A program made the translations under genes and the position numbers. From Euryarchaeota archaeon UBA10 (lineage in GTDB: Archaea > Thermoplasmatota > Poseidoniia > Poseidoniales > Poseidoniaceae): DNA of 32,271 nt. Position 1 is the stretch's first letter; each line of letters begins with the position of its first letter. This document shows, piece after piece, positions 17,041 through 25,125 of this stretch. The DNA is taken from assembly GCA_002498185.1 (NCBI GenBank), contig DAGO01000079.1:35643-67913 (forward strand), read 5' to 3'. The notes beneath the pieces were generated by a model, which had not been told where the DNA came from, searched no databases, and worked only from the letters and a program-made list of their open reading frames with translations.

Positions 17041-18561
17041 TCAATCATCAATTCTTGGAATTGAGGCTACATCCTCTGGGCTCTTAGTATCTGAACTAAC
17101 TAAGTCTTTGAAACTTGAAGGAATCTCTGGTTTCGGACTAATGTGTTCCATCATTCTGTCTACTTCTTCATCGCTGACGTCGCCACCATTGCTCTTAGCT
17201 AGATTCTGAATGGATTCTGCGACCTGGGATTGACGACTGTTTTCAGCCTGTAAACGGATGGCATCTGCAGTACGGCCTTTTGGTCGCTTTCGCAAAAATC
17301 TCTTCGATATTTTACTAGCCCTACCAATTGTTGGACTGATTAATTCAGCGATTACAGACCTACCGCGTAGCGCTCTAGTGCTGTTTTTACGAACCTTGAT
17401 TCGACGATTCTTAGGTTTAGCAACCAACTTAGTCATGTTTGGATAAAGGTCTCTTGGAGATTTGACCTCTTCAGGGATGATTTCCGCTTCGAGTGGAACC
17501 TCTCTGCGAGCAGACGCCACAAGAGAGGGTTGCTCTTCTTCTACAACTGGCTGCAATGGGGTGTCTGGAGATGAGAATGATTCTGGCCCTGCGTTTGGTA
17601 CGTGAACGCCGCTTGCCCCCACAAATGAAGGCAAAAATTCGGTTGGCGGCGGCGTAGGTTGTTGAGGTAACGGGTTTGAGTAAGCAGGCTGCATGTTATG
17701 CTGGTGAATCATTTCGTAGGATGGTAGGCCTGTCGGGGCAGTCCTGTGAACTTGATTGTAAACCGGCTGATTCGCTGGTTGTTGCCAACCATTTTGCATG
17801 ACTTGGTTTCTTTGAGTGAATAAATTGGACTTTGAGCGAGCTAGAAGCCCCTCTGAAATCTGTAGTTCCATTTGTGATTGGATTTCAGGCTCATCTTCCC
17901 AAATTGGTATGTCCAAATCATCAATCGCAATCGCTGGGCTGACTACTTCAGCATCGAAAACTTCTTCCTCATCCATCGAATCTATGAAGTGAGAAATTAC
18001 GGCAGAAGGGAATACTTCAACCGGTTCTGGAATCACTTCTAGTTCATCGCTATTAATTGAGCGAGGATAGTCAGAATCACTAACCATATTATCGACGCTT
18101 GCTTTAGCTTCCTCCAAAGTCATGCCGTTTTGGATACGCTGAATCAATGCACACAATCGCATAATTGTCAAATCTGCTCCGTACACTACGTGGCAATCTT
18201 CTGCGTTTGTATCGATAATTAGAGTCGGTTGCTTTGTGATGTAATGGGCTGCTGAAAGCACTAAGCCAGCCGCCCCCAGAAGGGCCTGCAACTTACCAGT
18301 AACTCCTCTCCAAGCAACCCAGATGAAAATTAAACCGACGACTGCAAGCCATCCCGGCACTAATGTAGTGTCATGATGTTGGACTCTTTTGATAGCATCC
18401 AAACGGATGTCAAGAGCATGTCCGTTTCGGGATTCAAATGAGACCTGGTTCTCGTTTAAGGTCGTCCTGACCTTGCCGCGAACTCCCCCCAGTGACAACG
18501 AGCGGAATTTTATCCCCGCTCCATTGACACCGAGCCCCTCTGGCCTCGTGTCCATAAGCAT
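17041..18561 (-). CDS. Membrane protein with long basic cytoplasmic region, unknown function
   Basis: I do not recognise this 506-residue protein. Residues about 20-62 look like a small beta-rich domain (KVRTTLNENQVSFESRNGHALDIRL), followed by two closely spaced membrane helices (about 68-84 and 90-107) and a second short domain about 110-155. The rest is low complexity: acidic to about 235, then Gln/Pro/Asn-rich, then strongly basic about 380-430 (KPKNRRIKVRKN, SKISKRFLRKRPKGR), then an acidic Ser-rich end. The order of small fold, membrane hairpin and disordered charged tail suggests a membrane-tethered scaffold, possibly touching nucleic acid or the envelope. It follows the SelB-like gene after 79 bases containing a GC-rich hairpin. 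Confidence 0.8.
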   Translation of the reverse strand: MLMDTRPEGLGVNGAGIKFRSLSLGGVRGKVRTTLNENQVSFESRNGHALDIRLDAIKRVQHHDTTLVPGWLAVVGLIFIWVAWRGVTGKLQALLGAAGLVLSAAHYITKQPTLIIDTNAEDCHVVYGADLTIMRLCALIQRIQNGMTLEEAKASVDNMVSDSDYPRSINSDELEVIPEPVEVFPSAVISHFIDSMDEEEVFDAEVVSPAIAIDDLDIPIWEDEPEIQSQMELQISEGLLARSKSNLFTQRNQVMQNGWQQPANQPVYNQVHRTAPTGLPSYEMIHQHNMQPAYSNPLPQQPTPPPTEFLPSFVGASGVHVPNAGPESFSSPDTPLQPVVEEEQPSLVASARREVPLEAEIIPEEVKSPRDLYPNMTKLVAKPKNRRIKVRKNSTRALRGRSVIAELISPTIGRASKISKRFLRKRPKGRTADAIRLQAENSRQSQVAESIQNLAKSNGGDVSDEEVDRMMEHISPKPEIPSSFKDLVSSDTKSPEDVASIPRIDD

Positions 18562-18606
18562 CCCGAACCGCCGAAGTTAATCCCGAGGTTATGAACCCAC
18601 CGTTTT

Positions 18607-18623
18607 CCCCTCCTATGGAGGGG
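18607..18623 (-). terminator. Perfect GC-rich hairpin between two minus-strand genes
   Basis: Arms CCCCTCC and GGAGGGG (7 bp) around a 3-base loop, 17 bases past the stop of the SelB-like gene and 45 bases before the next start. Same design as the hairpins at 6424, 7670 and 15784. Whether it ends transcripts, stabilises them or acts as DNA is not visible. Confidence 0.45.
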
Positions 18624-18640
18624 TCGTTCTTCGAGGTGAT

Positions 18641-19660
18641 TTACGAAAGCCGAGTCAACTTTGCGCTACCCATGATTCTAGGCTTCGAATCGAGTTGAGC
18701 AAGAAGGACAACTGGTGGGTTTTCTTTGCGGATGAATAGAGGCGAGTCCCATGCCACCTCAAGTCCTGAATCAATCGATTCTACCCTTCCTACTACGAAT
18801 TGCAAATCAACGCTGGCATGGACAACATCACCCACTGCAAGAACTCTCTTTTGGAATGGGGAAATACTGAGTTCGACTGAACTTTTTTCATGCTTGTCAA
18901 GACATAGAGGAATTGAGATTCCTTTGTTCTTATCTTCAACAGCAGGATGAATGACTAGAGAACCACCTGTGAGATGCTCTTCCTTGGTATTGCGCAAGGC
19001 AATTCCAACTCTATCTCCTGCAACTGCTTGCTCAACATCATCGTCCATAACCTGTAAGCTCTTGACGGTTCCAGGGCCTTCTGCTGGAAGGAGATGTAAT
19101 TCGTCATGGACAGAAACTGAGCCTGATTGGACATATCCAATAGCGACCAATCCGATCCCCTTCACATTGAAATGCTGGTCGATTGGGACAACTAGGGGTT
19201 CTTGTTTTGCCGATTCCAGATCACTGGAAATTTCGTCCATTAAACCGTATAATGCGCCCCTTAATTCGATTCCGTCATCGCTACACTGCTCCCATGATGA
19301 AAGGCCTGCCTGAGCGATAAATGCTTTCACTTGGTCTTCATCTATCCACTCGCCTTGAGGAGGGTTGATTACGTAAATTCCCTTACTAATTCCAGCTGCT
19401 GCAAAACCAACCAAAACCTCACCAAACGTGGCATCGATTCCAGTAACTTCGAGCAAACCAACACGAGCTGCACACAACGAGTTGAAGAATGGGCGGATTC
19501 TTTCTGGCATTTTTGCTGGCCTAATTATCGAAAGAATACGTGGGCCGTCTGCTCCCGATTCTTTGTGAACGTAAGTATGGACGTCGCGCTGGTCAGTGGC
19601 TTTGGCCACAGCTTTAGCCAAGTCATCGCTGCCAATCATTGCGATATTCAGCACTGTCAT
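18641..19660 (-). CDS. SelB/EF-1A-like translation-factor relative lacking GTPase motifs
   Basis: 339 residues from the ATG at 19660; a TTG at 19699 is the alternative. The N-terminal part keeps the outline of a translational GTPase G domain, but the P-loop position reads MIGSDDLAKAVA instead of GHVDHGKT, and the expected NKxD base-recognition strand reads YVINPPQGEW. The following parts are normal EF-Tu-like domains 2 and 3: VDQHFNVKGIGLVAIGYVQSG, VHDELHLLP, VKSLQVMDDDVEQAVAGDRVGIALR, then a C-terminal barrel. This fits the archaeal SelB-like (aSelBL) family of EF-1A relatives, several of which have lost GTP motifs. A role with the ribosome or tRNA is inferred. No selenocysteine machinery is visible here. 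It sits 39 bases after the PfkB kinase gene. Confidence 0.78.
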   Translation of the reverse strand: MTVLNIAMIGSDDLAKAVAKATDQRDVHTYVHKESGADGPRILSIIRPAKMPERIRPFFNSLCAARVGLLEVTGIDATFGEVLVGFAAAGISKGIYVINPPQGEWIDEDQVKAFIAQAGLSSWEQCSDDGIELRGALYGLMDEISSDLESAKQEPLVVPIDQHFNVKGIGLVAIGYVQSGSVSVHDELHLLPAEGPGTVKSLQVMDDDVEQAVAGDRVGIALRNTKEEHLTGGSLVIHPAVEDKNKGISIPLCLDKHEKSSVELSISPFQKRVLAVGDVVHASVDLQFVVGRVESIDSGLEVAWDSPLFIRKENPPVVLLAQLDSKPRIMGSAKLTRLS

Positions 19661-19699
19661 GGTACTGCGAGTTAGGGGGTGTTCTTGAGCATACTGCAA

Positions 19700-20626
19700 T
19701 CAAGAGGTGTTTGTGATGCGTCTATATTCGGAAAGTCGAATTTCGTATTCCTCATTCGAAAGATTACGAATCCTTTCTGTTCCGAAGTTTTCTATTGTAA
19801 ATGAGGCTGTTACAGTAGCATGAACTAATGATTCAGCAAGTTCATTTCGACTAACTTCGCCTGAATTTTGAGTAAGGTACTGAGCCATTGCACCTGCGAA
19901 AGAATCACCACAACCCGTTGGGTCTGTTAATTGCCTGGTCGGATATGATGGCATCGAGATAATTCCTTCTGGATGCATGGCTAAGACTCCATGTTCGCCG
20001 CGCTTGACGACCAAGATTCCTCCTTGCTTCATCTCCAGAACGCTCTCTGCTGCTCGAATCAAGTTATCATCACCAGCGAGCATCTTTACTTCTGCATCAT
20101 TCAGAATTAAGATATCGACCTTTGTCATAACATCACGCAACTCTTGGTTTGCAATGTCGATCCAGAGATTCATTGAATCCAAAATCGAAACTCTTCCAAC
20201 ATTAGTTTGGGATATTACAGAAGATTGTAGACTTGGGTGCAAATTGGCACACATCAGCACTTTGGGGGAGGTTTGTTCTTCGGGAACTTTAGGTTGGAAA
20301 CTCTCGAACACATTGAGATGAGTCTCGTGTGTGACGGCTTCAGCCATATCCCCATGATAGGAGCCTTTCCAGCGGAATGTTTCTCCTTCGTTTTCTTCAA
20401 TTCCGCTAATTTCCAATCCGGAATTTCGGTACCATTCAAGGTGCTCTGATTTGAAATCCTGACCGACAACACCGACCAATGCGACACCGTTGCCGCCATT
20501 CTTGCGATTGTGAAAGGCTGCCGAGAAGCCTCCGTACGACGCTGAACCACCCAGTTCATCTTCTCGTGAACCCATAGGGGTTTCAAGAGAATCGTAGGCT
20601 AGGCTGCCAACGATTAGTACATCCAT
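19700..20626 (-). CDS. PfkB-family sugar/nucleoside kinase
   Basis: 308-residue ribokinase-fold kinase. It starts MDVLIVGSLAYDS, has the substrate-binding GGSASYGG near residues 26-33, and the C-terminal PfkB signature DPTGCGDSFAGA that holds the catalytic Asp and the anion hole. It should transfer phosphate from ATP to a sugar or nucleoside; the sequence does not tell me which. I start at the ATG at 20626 rather than further upstream because it lies 4 bases after the biotin carboxylase stop and gives the normal PfkB N-terminus. Tight spacing suggests cotranscription with the carboxylase, although no metabolic link is obvious. Confidence 0.9.
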   Translation of the reverse strand: MDVLIVGSLAYDSLETPMGSREDELGGSASYGGFSAAFHNRKNGGNGVALVGVVGQDFKSEHLEWYRNSGLEISGIEENEGETFRWKGSYHGDMAEAVTHETHLNVFESFQPKVPEEQTSPKVLMCANLHPSLQSSVISQTNVGRVSILDSMNLWIDIANQELRDVMTKVDILILNDAEVKMLAGDDNLIRAAESVLEMKQGGILVVKRGEHGVLAMHPEGIISMPSYPTRQLTDPTGCGDSFAGAMAQYLTQNSGEVSRNELAESLVHATVTASFTIENFGTERIRNLSNEEYEIRLSEYRRITNTS

Positions 20627-20630
20627 AGAA

Positions 20631-21971
20631 TCATCCCAACAAGTCTTGGTGCTCATCGATGTAGGCGATTGTAATATCCCCTGCAAGGAAATCCTTCTCA
20701 TCCATTATTCTGCGATGTAGTGGAATTAGATGGTCCACACCAGTGATTATGGTTTCATCTAATGCTGTTCTCATTCTACGGATTGCTGAATCTCTATCCG
20801 GCCCCCAAGCGAGTAGCTTTGCAAGTAGACTGTCGAAACATCCCGGCATTTCATAACCCGGGTGTGCATGTGTATCACACCTGATTCCGAATCCAGATGG
20901 GAAGTGGCATTCCCACAACCTGCCTGGAGATGGAACGAAATTGGTGGTGTCTTCTGCATTGAGCCTACATTGTATTGCGTGGCCTCTGATTGTAATATCA
21001 TCTTGAGTTAGAGGTAGGCTTTCTCCCTGAGCAACTCTAATTCCTAATTCTACGAGATTGTATCCGGTAATCAATTCTGTAACGGTATGCTCAACCTGTA
21101 CCCTTGGATTCACTTCTAAGAAGTAGAAATCTCCATTCTTGTCTCGTAAGAACTCGAATGTTGCTAGACCTTTGTAGCCCACTGATTCTGCACCTGCACA
21201 AACCAATGCTCCAACTTCTGCTCTCTTTTCGTCGGTTAGCCAAGGACCTTCTTCGACCAGTTTCTGGTGGCGACGCTGAATTGAACAGAATCTTTCACCA
21301 AAGTGAATCGCCTTTTCTCCATCTGCTAGGACTTGGAACTCGACGTGTTGTGCACCTTCGATGTATTTCTCAACAAATACTCTATCATCGCCAAACGCTG
21401 ATTTTGCACGGCCCTGACATAGTTTGAGTGCACCTTCAAACTCGTTCGCTGCATGAACGATTTGCATTCCGATTCCACCGCCACCTGCGGCTGCCTTGAT
21501 GATTACCGGATAGCCGATTTCATCAGCTAATTCACTGGCAACTTCTGCAGAGGAAATCGGTTCGCTACTACCCTTTGCAGTAGGTAGGCCTGCGGCTTCC
21601 ATAGCCGCACGGGCTTCGATTTTGTCACCTAGTAAAGTAATGACATGCGAAGCTGGTCCGATGAACGTAATTCCCTCTTCCTCCAAACGCTTGACGAAAT
21701 GTGCATTCTCTGCTAGGAACCCGTATCCTGGGTGGACTGCGTCGCATTCAAGGTCCTTAGCAGCCTGTACAACAGCCTCGATATCAAGGTAAGAATCCAA
21801 TGGATTTGACCTCATTATTGGATAAGCAATGTCAGCCATTCTAACGGGTAGAGATAATCGGTCTTCTCTGCCGTGAATAATTGCAGCCTCAATACCCATG
21901 TCCCTGAGTGTTCTTAGAATCCTCAAAGCGATTTCTCCACGGTTCGCAATTAGCACACGCTTGAATGCCAT
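20631..21971 (-). CDS. accC: Biotin carboxylase subunit of an acyl-CoA carboxylase
   Basis: 446-residue biotin carboxylase, full length for the stand-alone subunit. It carboxylates biotin on a carrier protein using ATP and bicarbonate. Visible hallmarks are the N-terminal KRVLIANRGEIALRI, HPGYGFLAENAHFV, the ATP-grasp glycine-rich loop KAAAGGGGIGM, VQRRHQK-like SIQRRHQKLVEEGP, and FLEVNPRVQVEHTVTE. The C-terminal part (FVPSPGRL, GYEMPGCFDSLLAKLLAWG) is complete. Neither the biotin carrier nor the carboxyltransferase is in this window. In archaea such subunits serve acetyl-/propionyl-CoA carboxylase; malonyl-CoA made this way would feed the megasynthase at the left of the window. I start at the ATG at 21971; a TTG at 21983 is possible. 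Confidence 0.95.
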   Translation of the reverse strand: MAFKRVLIANRGEIALRILRTLRDMGIEAAIIHGREDRLSLPVRMADIAYPIMRSNPLDSYLDIEAVVQAAKDLECDAVHPGYGFLAENAHFVKRLEEEGITFIGPASHVITLLGDKIEARAAMEAAGLPTAKGSSEPISSAEVASELADEIGYPVIIKAAAGGGGIGMQIVHAANEFEGALKLCQGRAKSAFGDDRVFVEKYIEGAQHVEFQVLADGEKAIHFGERFCSIQRRHQKLVEEGPWLTDEKRAEVGALVCAGAESVGYKGLATFEFLRDKNGDFYFLEVNPRVQVEHTVTELITGYNLVELGIRVAQGESLPLTQDDITIRGHAIQCRLNAEDTTNFVPSPGRLWECHFPSGFGIRCDTHAHPGYEMPGCFDSLLAKLLAWGPDRDSAIRRMRTALDETIITGVDHLIPLHRRIMDEKDFLAGDITIAYIDEHQDLLG

Positions 21972-22130
21972 GTTAGACCCCAAACCTAACTATTCTAAGA
22001 TGAAAGCGGTTGGTTTGGGTTCGATAAATGCGATTTTTTACGCCGAAAAATGGAAACAAACTACCTTTTTCCGCCGAACTTAGGAACGATTTGCCGTTCT
22101 TCTTATAGGATACCCAAACAATTGAACAAT

Positions 22131-22607
22131 ATGGCCGACGATGTTGACACGGGAGCATCCACTGTCGAGAGGTTGGCAGGTAGAGACTTGAATCAGGATG
22201 GCAAAGTAATCAATTTGGTAATTTGTGGAAACTCTAGATTCTACAATTACGAATGGATTGAAGAACAGCTAGAACAATGGATAAAATGGAATGATTATCC
22301 TGATTTGATAATCATCGGAGGAGCCAGTGGAGTTGATTACTTGGTCGAGAGGTGGGCTAACAATCAAGCGATACCAATGGCAATTTTCACCGAAGCTTGG
22401 AATGAACCTCGTAGCGGACTCGAGGATTCTGGACGTCCTGAAGCTGCACCTACACTGGGTGACAAAATGCTGGAACATGCTACTCATCTAGTTGCATTCC
22501 CTGGGCCGAAATCAAAATGGACTACGATCATGATAAATCGTGCACGAGAAAAAGGAATCCCCGCAGTAGCGGTTCCTACACCATCCGAAGGAGATGCAGA
22601 TCAGTAG
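22131..22607 (+). CDS. SLOG-superfamily (YspA/DUF2493-like) protein
   Basis: 158 residues with a Rossmann-like fold of the SLOG class: strand INLVICGNSRFYNY, strand DLIIIGGASGVDYLVERWA with the GG(A/S)xG-type nucleotide loop, then a later GDKMLEHATHLVAFPG and WTTIMINRAREKGIPAV typical of DUF2493 proteins. SLOG domains bind nucleotide-derived ligands; the actual ligand is unknown. The ATG at 22131 is preferred over 22050 because the extra residues do not resemble the family and the true fold begins near residue 25 of the short form. It is divergent from biotin carboxylase across 159 bases, and its last 7 bases overlap the end of the convergent reductase gene. Confidence 0.78.
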   Translation: MADDVDTGASTVERLAGRDLNQDGKVINLVICGNSRFYNYEWIEEQLEQWIKWNDYPDLIIIGGASGVDYLVERWANNQAIPMAIFTEAWNEPRSGLEDSGRPEAAPTLGDKMLEHATHLVAFPGPKSKWTTIMINRAREKGIPAVAVPTPSEGDADQ

Positions 22608-23863
22608 ACGTCTCTCAAGTAACGCTTCTGTTCCTTCATCATTGTCTTCTCGATGAAGTGGGTAGCATCTGCTTCAGACATTCCACCGTGCTCAATCGCA
22701 ATGTCGATTAGCGCACGGTGTACATCCTTTGCCATGTATTGCTTGTCGCCACAGATGTAGAAGTAAGCTCCACGCTCGAACCACTCCCACACTTCTGCTC
22801 CGTGCTCTTTGAGCCTATGCTGAACGTAGATTTTCTCTTCTTGGTCTCTTGACCAAGCAGTTGTGAATCTGTACATATGTCCTTCATCTAGCCAATTCTC
22901 GATTTCATCCTTGTAATAGAATTCAGTCTTGGAGGATTGGTCTCCAAAGAATAGCCAGTTCTTTCCAGTTCCACCATCGTGGACTCTCTGTTCCATGAAT
23001 GCACGGAAAGGAGCGATACCTGTTCCCGGCCCCACCATGATAATGTCCGTAGATTTGTCTTCGGGCAGAACGAATGACTTGGTTGGCGACATGAATACAC
23101 CAACATCTGTCTTGTTTACTTTAACTTCATCAGCCATGTAAATTGTACACAATCCACCTCTGTCTCTACCGTGGTGAGAGTATCTTACAATTCCAACAGT
23201 TAACTCGACGAATCCTGGATGAGCATCGTGGCTGCTTGCGATTGAATACAGTCTTGGCTTCAACTTGTCAATCAATTCAATGAACTCTTCAGGAGTGTAA
23301 CTTACATCGAAGTCATTCAATACATCGATGTAGTCTCGAGACCAGATGTAATCTTCCATTGCATCTGCATCGGTAGCTAGGTTCTCTGCACGACCAGCAG
23401 GGTCATCACCAGGGATGGAAGGCAGAAGTTCACTTTCCATGGCCGAATCTCCACTCATCCAATCGGAGCCTTGTCCAGCGACGGATTCTCGGTATCTTTC
23501 AATCATCTTTACAGTGATTCTCATTCCATTAGAACTGACTTTTTCAGTTAGCGACTTCACGAATTTCTTGTTGACTCTGTGAATTTCAAAATCCTTCTTC
23601 AGTGCTTCCCAAAGTGTTCTCTCGCCATTGTGGGTTGTAACCATGTGATCTTGTGCCCATCCTGCAGTCTCGATTAACAAATCAACAGTGTTAGCAGGAT
23701 TTTCTGCGAGTACTCCAAGAGCATCCCCTACCTTGTAGTCAAGACCAGAATCGCCCAAATCAAATACAACGTGGCGTGTTTCTTTCCTAGAGCCCTCACC
23801 ATTTAGGATATAGCACTCAGTTATCTTGGTCATGTATGGGTTTTTTGCGCTCCAATTAGACAT
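22601..23863 (-). CDS. CysJ-like FAD/NADPH reductase lacking the FMN domain
   Basis: 420 residues that match the FAD/NADPH half of sulfite reductase flavoprotein CysJ and cytochrome P450 reductase. The start NPYMTKITECYILNGEGSRKETRHV is the CysJ linker. PRLYSIAS binds FAD, GRDRGGLCTIYM and MSPTKSFVLP follow, GPGTGIAPFRAF and FFGDQSSKTEFYYKDE bind NADPH, and the protein ends in KRYLRDVY with the terminal aromatic residue that stacks on FAD. The flavodoxin domain normally fused in front is absent, so electrons must pass to a separate flavodoxin, ferredoxin or hemoprotein not seen here. The ATG at 23863 is chosen over a TTG at 23872. Sulfite reduction is possible but not shown. Confidence 0.88.
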   Translation of the reverse strand: MSNWSAKNPYMTKITECYILNGEGSRKETRHVVFDLGDSGLDYKVGDALGVLAENPANTVDLLIETAGWAQDHMVTTHNGERTLWEALKKDFEIHRVNKKFVKSLTEKVSSNGMRITVKMIERYRESVAGQGSDWMSGDSAMESELLPSIPGDDPAGRAENLATDADAMEDYIWSRDYIDVLNDFDVSYTPEEFIELIDKLKPRLYSIASSHDAHPGFVELTVGIVRYSHHGRDRGGLCTIYMADEVKVNKTDVGVFMSPTKSFVLPEDKSTDIIMVGPGTGIAPFRAFMEQRVHDGGTGKNWLFFGDQSSKTEFYYKDEIENWLDEGHMYRFTTAWSRDQEEKIYVQHRLKEHGAEVWEWFERGAYFYICGDKQYMAKDVHRALIDIAIEHGGMSEADATHFIEKTMMKEQKRYLRDVY

Positions 23864-23884
23864 AGTAACCAACCGATGTTTGCC

Positions 23885-23918
23885 CGCACCTGTAAGGGAT
23901 AGATGAATGTTAGGTGCG
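23885..23918. promoter_or_regulatory. Interrupted palindrome in the divergent region
   Basis: CGCACCT (23885-23891) and AGGTGCG (23912-23918) form perfect 7-bp inverted arms 20 bases apart, about two helical turns centre to centre. They lie between the divergent reductase and RNase Z-type genes if the latter starts at 23954. A dimeric regulator binding site is the simplest reading. Confidence 0.4.
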
Positions 23919-23953
23919 ATGATGTCTTAGACTTGAAGCACTTGCAGCGAACA

Positions 23954-24718
23954 ATGGTCGATGTTCAGTTGCTCGGAAGTGGCAATGCATTCTTGCCTTC
24001 AGGCAGGATGCATTCATTCCTTCTAATCGACAAACACATCATCGTAGACTGTCCTCCGACCGCACTAGCTAGTCTGAGAAATGCTGGTATTAGTCCAGCA
24101 GATATCGATACAATTCTGATTACTCATGTTCATGGAGACCATGTCTTCGGTTTCCCGTTCTTCCTCCTAGAGAGAAAATACATCTCCGACAGGGGAGGAG
24201 AACGCCCTCTCACTGTAGCTGGTTCCAGTATTGTAAGAGAGAGACTAACAGAACTGTGTAAACTGGCGTATCCTGGCTCTCTAGATGAAATGCTAAACAG
24301 CATTGAATGGGTAGACACTCCAAATATCGAAGGATGGAGTATGGAGAGATTCGAAGTCTATCACGAGCCAATGGTAGAGCCTCATGGATGGATGCTGACC
24401 AATGACCAGGGTTGGTCCATGCTACATTCAGGTGATTCAGGACCTTGTGAAGAATTGTGGAACAGAATAGCGAAGTGCAGTTTTGCAGTAGTAGAAATGG
24501 GAGTTCCAGAATGGGTTGAAACTGATGAGCATCACAAACCAAGTGATATTGTTAGATTAGCAGAAAAGTGTCCCAATACACAATTGATTCTGACCCACAC
24601 ATACATCGATTCTGATTACAAAATTTTGACTAAAGAAGTCCCAGAATTTCCTGAAAATGTGATTCATGGAGAAGATGGCATGCTTTTTGCACTTGATAGT
24701 GAAGGTTCAATTTGTTAG
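23954..24718 (+). CDS. Metallo-beta-lactamase fold hydrolase, RNase Z-like
   Basis: 254-residue MBL-fold protein. The start VDVQLLGSGNAFLPSGRMHSFLL resembles RNase Z, and THVHGDHVFGFPFFLLER holds the His-x-His-x-Asp-His metal motif. HSGDSG supplies the bridging Asp and LTHTYID the late His. True RNase Z has an exosite arm and a longer C-terminus that I do not see, so this could be a tRNA 3'-endonuclease, an arylsulfatase-like or a phosphodiesterase relative. I prefer the ATG at 23954; the longer frame from 23903 adds 17 residues unlike the family and would swallow the palindrome at 23912. It stands alone, followed by the AT-rich region. Confidence 0.82.
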   Translation: MVDVQLLGSGNAFLPSGRMHSFLLIDKHIIVDCPPTALASLRNAGISPADIDTILITHVHGDHVFGFPFFLLERKYISDRGGERPLTVAGSSIVRERLTELCKLAYPGSLDEMLNSIEWVDTPNIEGWSMERFEVYHEPMVEPHGWMLTNDQGWSMLHSGDSGPCEELWNRIAKCSFAVVEMGVPEWVETDEHHKPSDIVRLAEKCPNTQLILTHTYIDSDYKILTKEVPEFPENVIHGEDGMLFALDSEGSIC

Positions 24719-25125
24719 AATAAAATGCTATTAAAATAACATTATTTTCTATGTATTTTTTCAGTTTGTTGATTTTCGAGCGAAAATAAGAAATTTGATC
24801 TTGAACAAAATCAAATCCAATTCTCAATTTTCCCGTTTCAAATTTATTTTGAACAAAATATTTTTTGAAAAACTGAGTTTTTTCTTCTCGGCGATAAATA
24901 TTTTTTATTTCGGCGAGCTAGTCAAAATTGTGCGGCACAGTATGTTCTTTTTATAACATAAAGCGTAAAATTATGCTTCCCTTTTTATACCTCCAATTGA
25001 AATCGATTTAGTAAGCAAATCTAGGTCTTTACCACCTAGTTCGGGATTAGCCTTATATGGTGGACTCGGACTCCCCGTAGGCATCACGCATGGTGGGGCG
25101 CGGGTAGGCAACAAACAAAGCAAAA
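24719..25125. other. AT-rich intergenic region with repeats; candidate replication origin
   Basis: About 400 bases without a gene, very AT-rich on its left three quarters and GC-richer near orc1. Contents: a perfect palindrome with arms ATTTTCG and CGAAAAT (24772-24787); the 11-base direct repeat TTGAACAAAAT at 24801 and 24849; arms AAAAAC and GTTTTT (24868-24882); the direct repeat TCGGCGA at 24888 and 24910, 22 bases apart, around an all-A/T tract; an 8-bp hairpin at 24961-24978; and CTAGG/CCTAG at 25021-25039. Archaeal origins are commonly beside orc1/cdc6 and combine an AT-rich unwinding tract with initiator sites. I do not find the canonical origin recognition box of other euryarchaea here, so the call rests on position and structure. 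Confidence 0.5.
25053..25058 (+). promoter_or_regulatory. TATA-like box upstream of orc1/cdc6
   Basis: TTATAT would place transcription start near 25080, about 45 bases before the ATG. Two other TATA-like stretches (TTTTTATAAC near 24948 and TTTTTATACC near 24983) are further upstream, so the promoter in use is uncertain. Confidence 0.4.

Noticed and set aside
25060..25110. GC-rich segment with GTAGGCA copies upstream of orc1, considered as a tRNA or riboswitch.
   Set aside because: No cloverleaf or known riboswitch core can be drawn; kept only as part of the candidate origin region.
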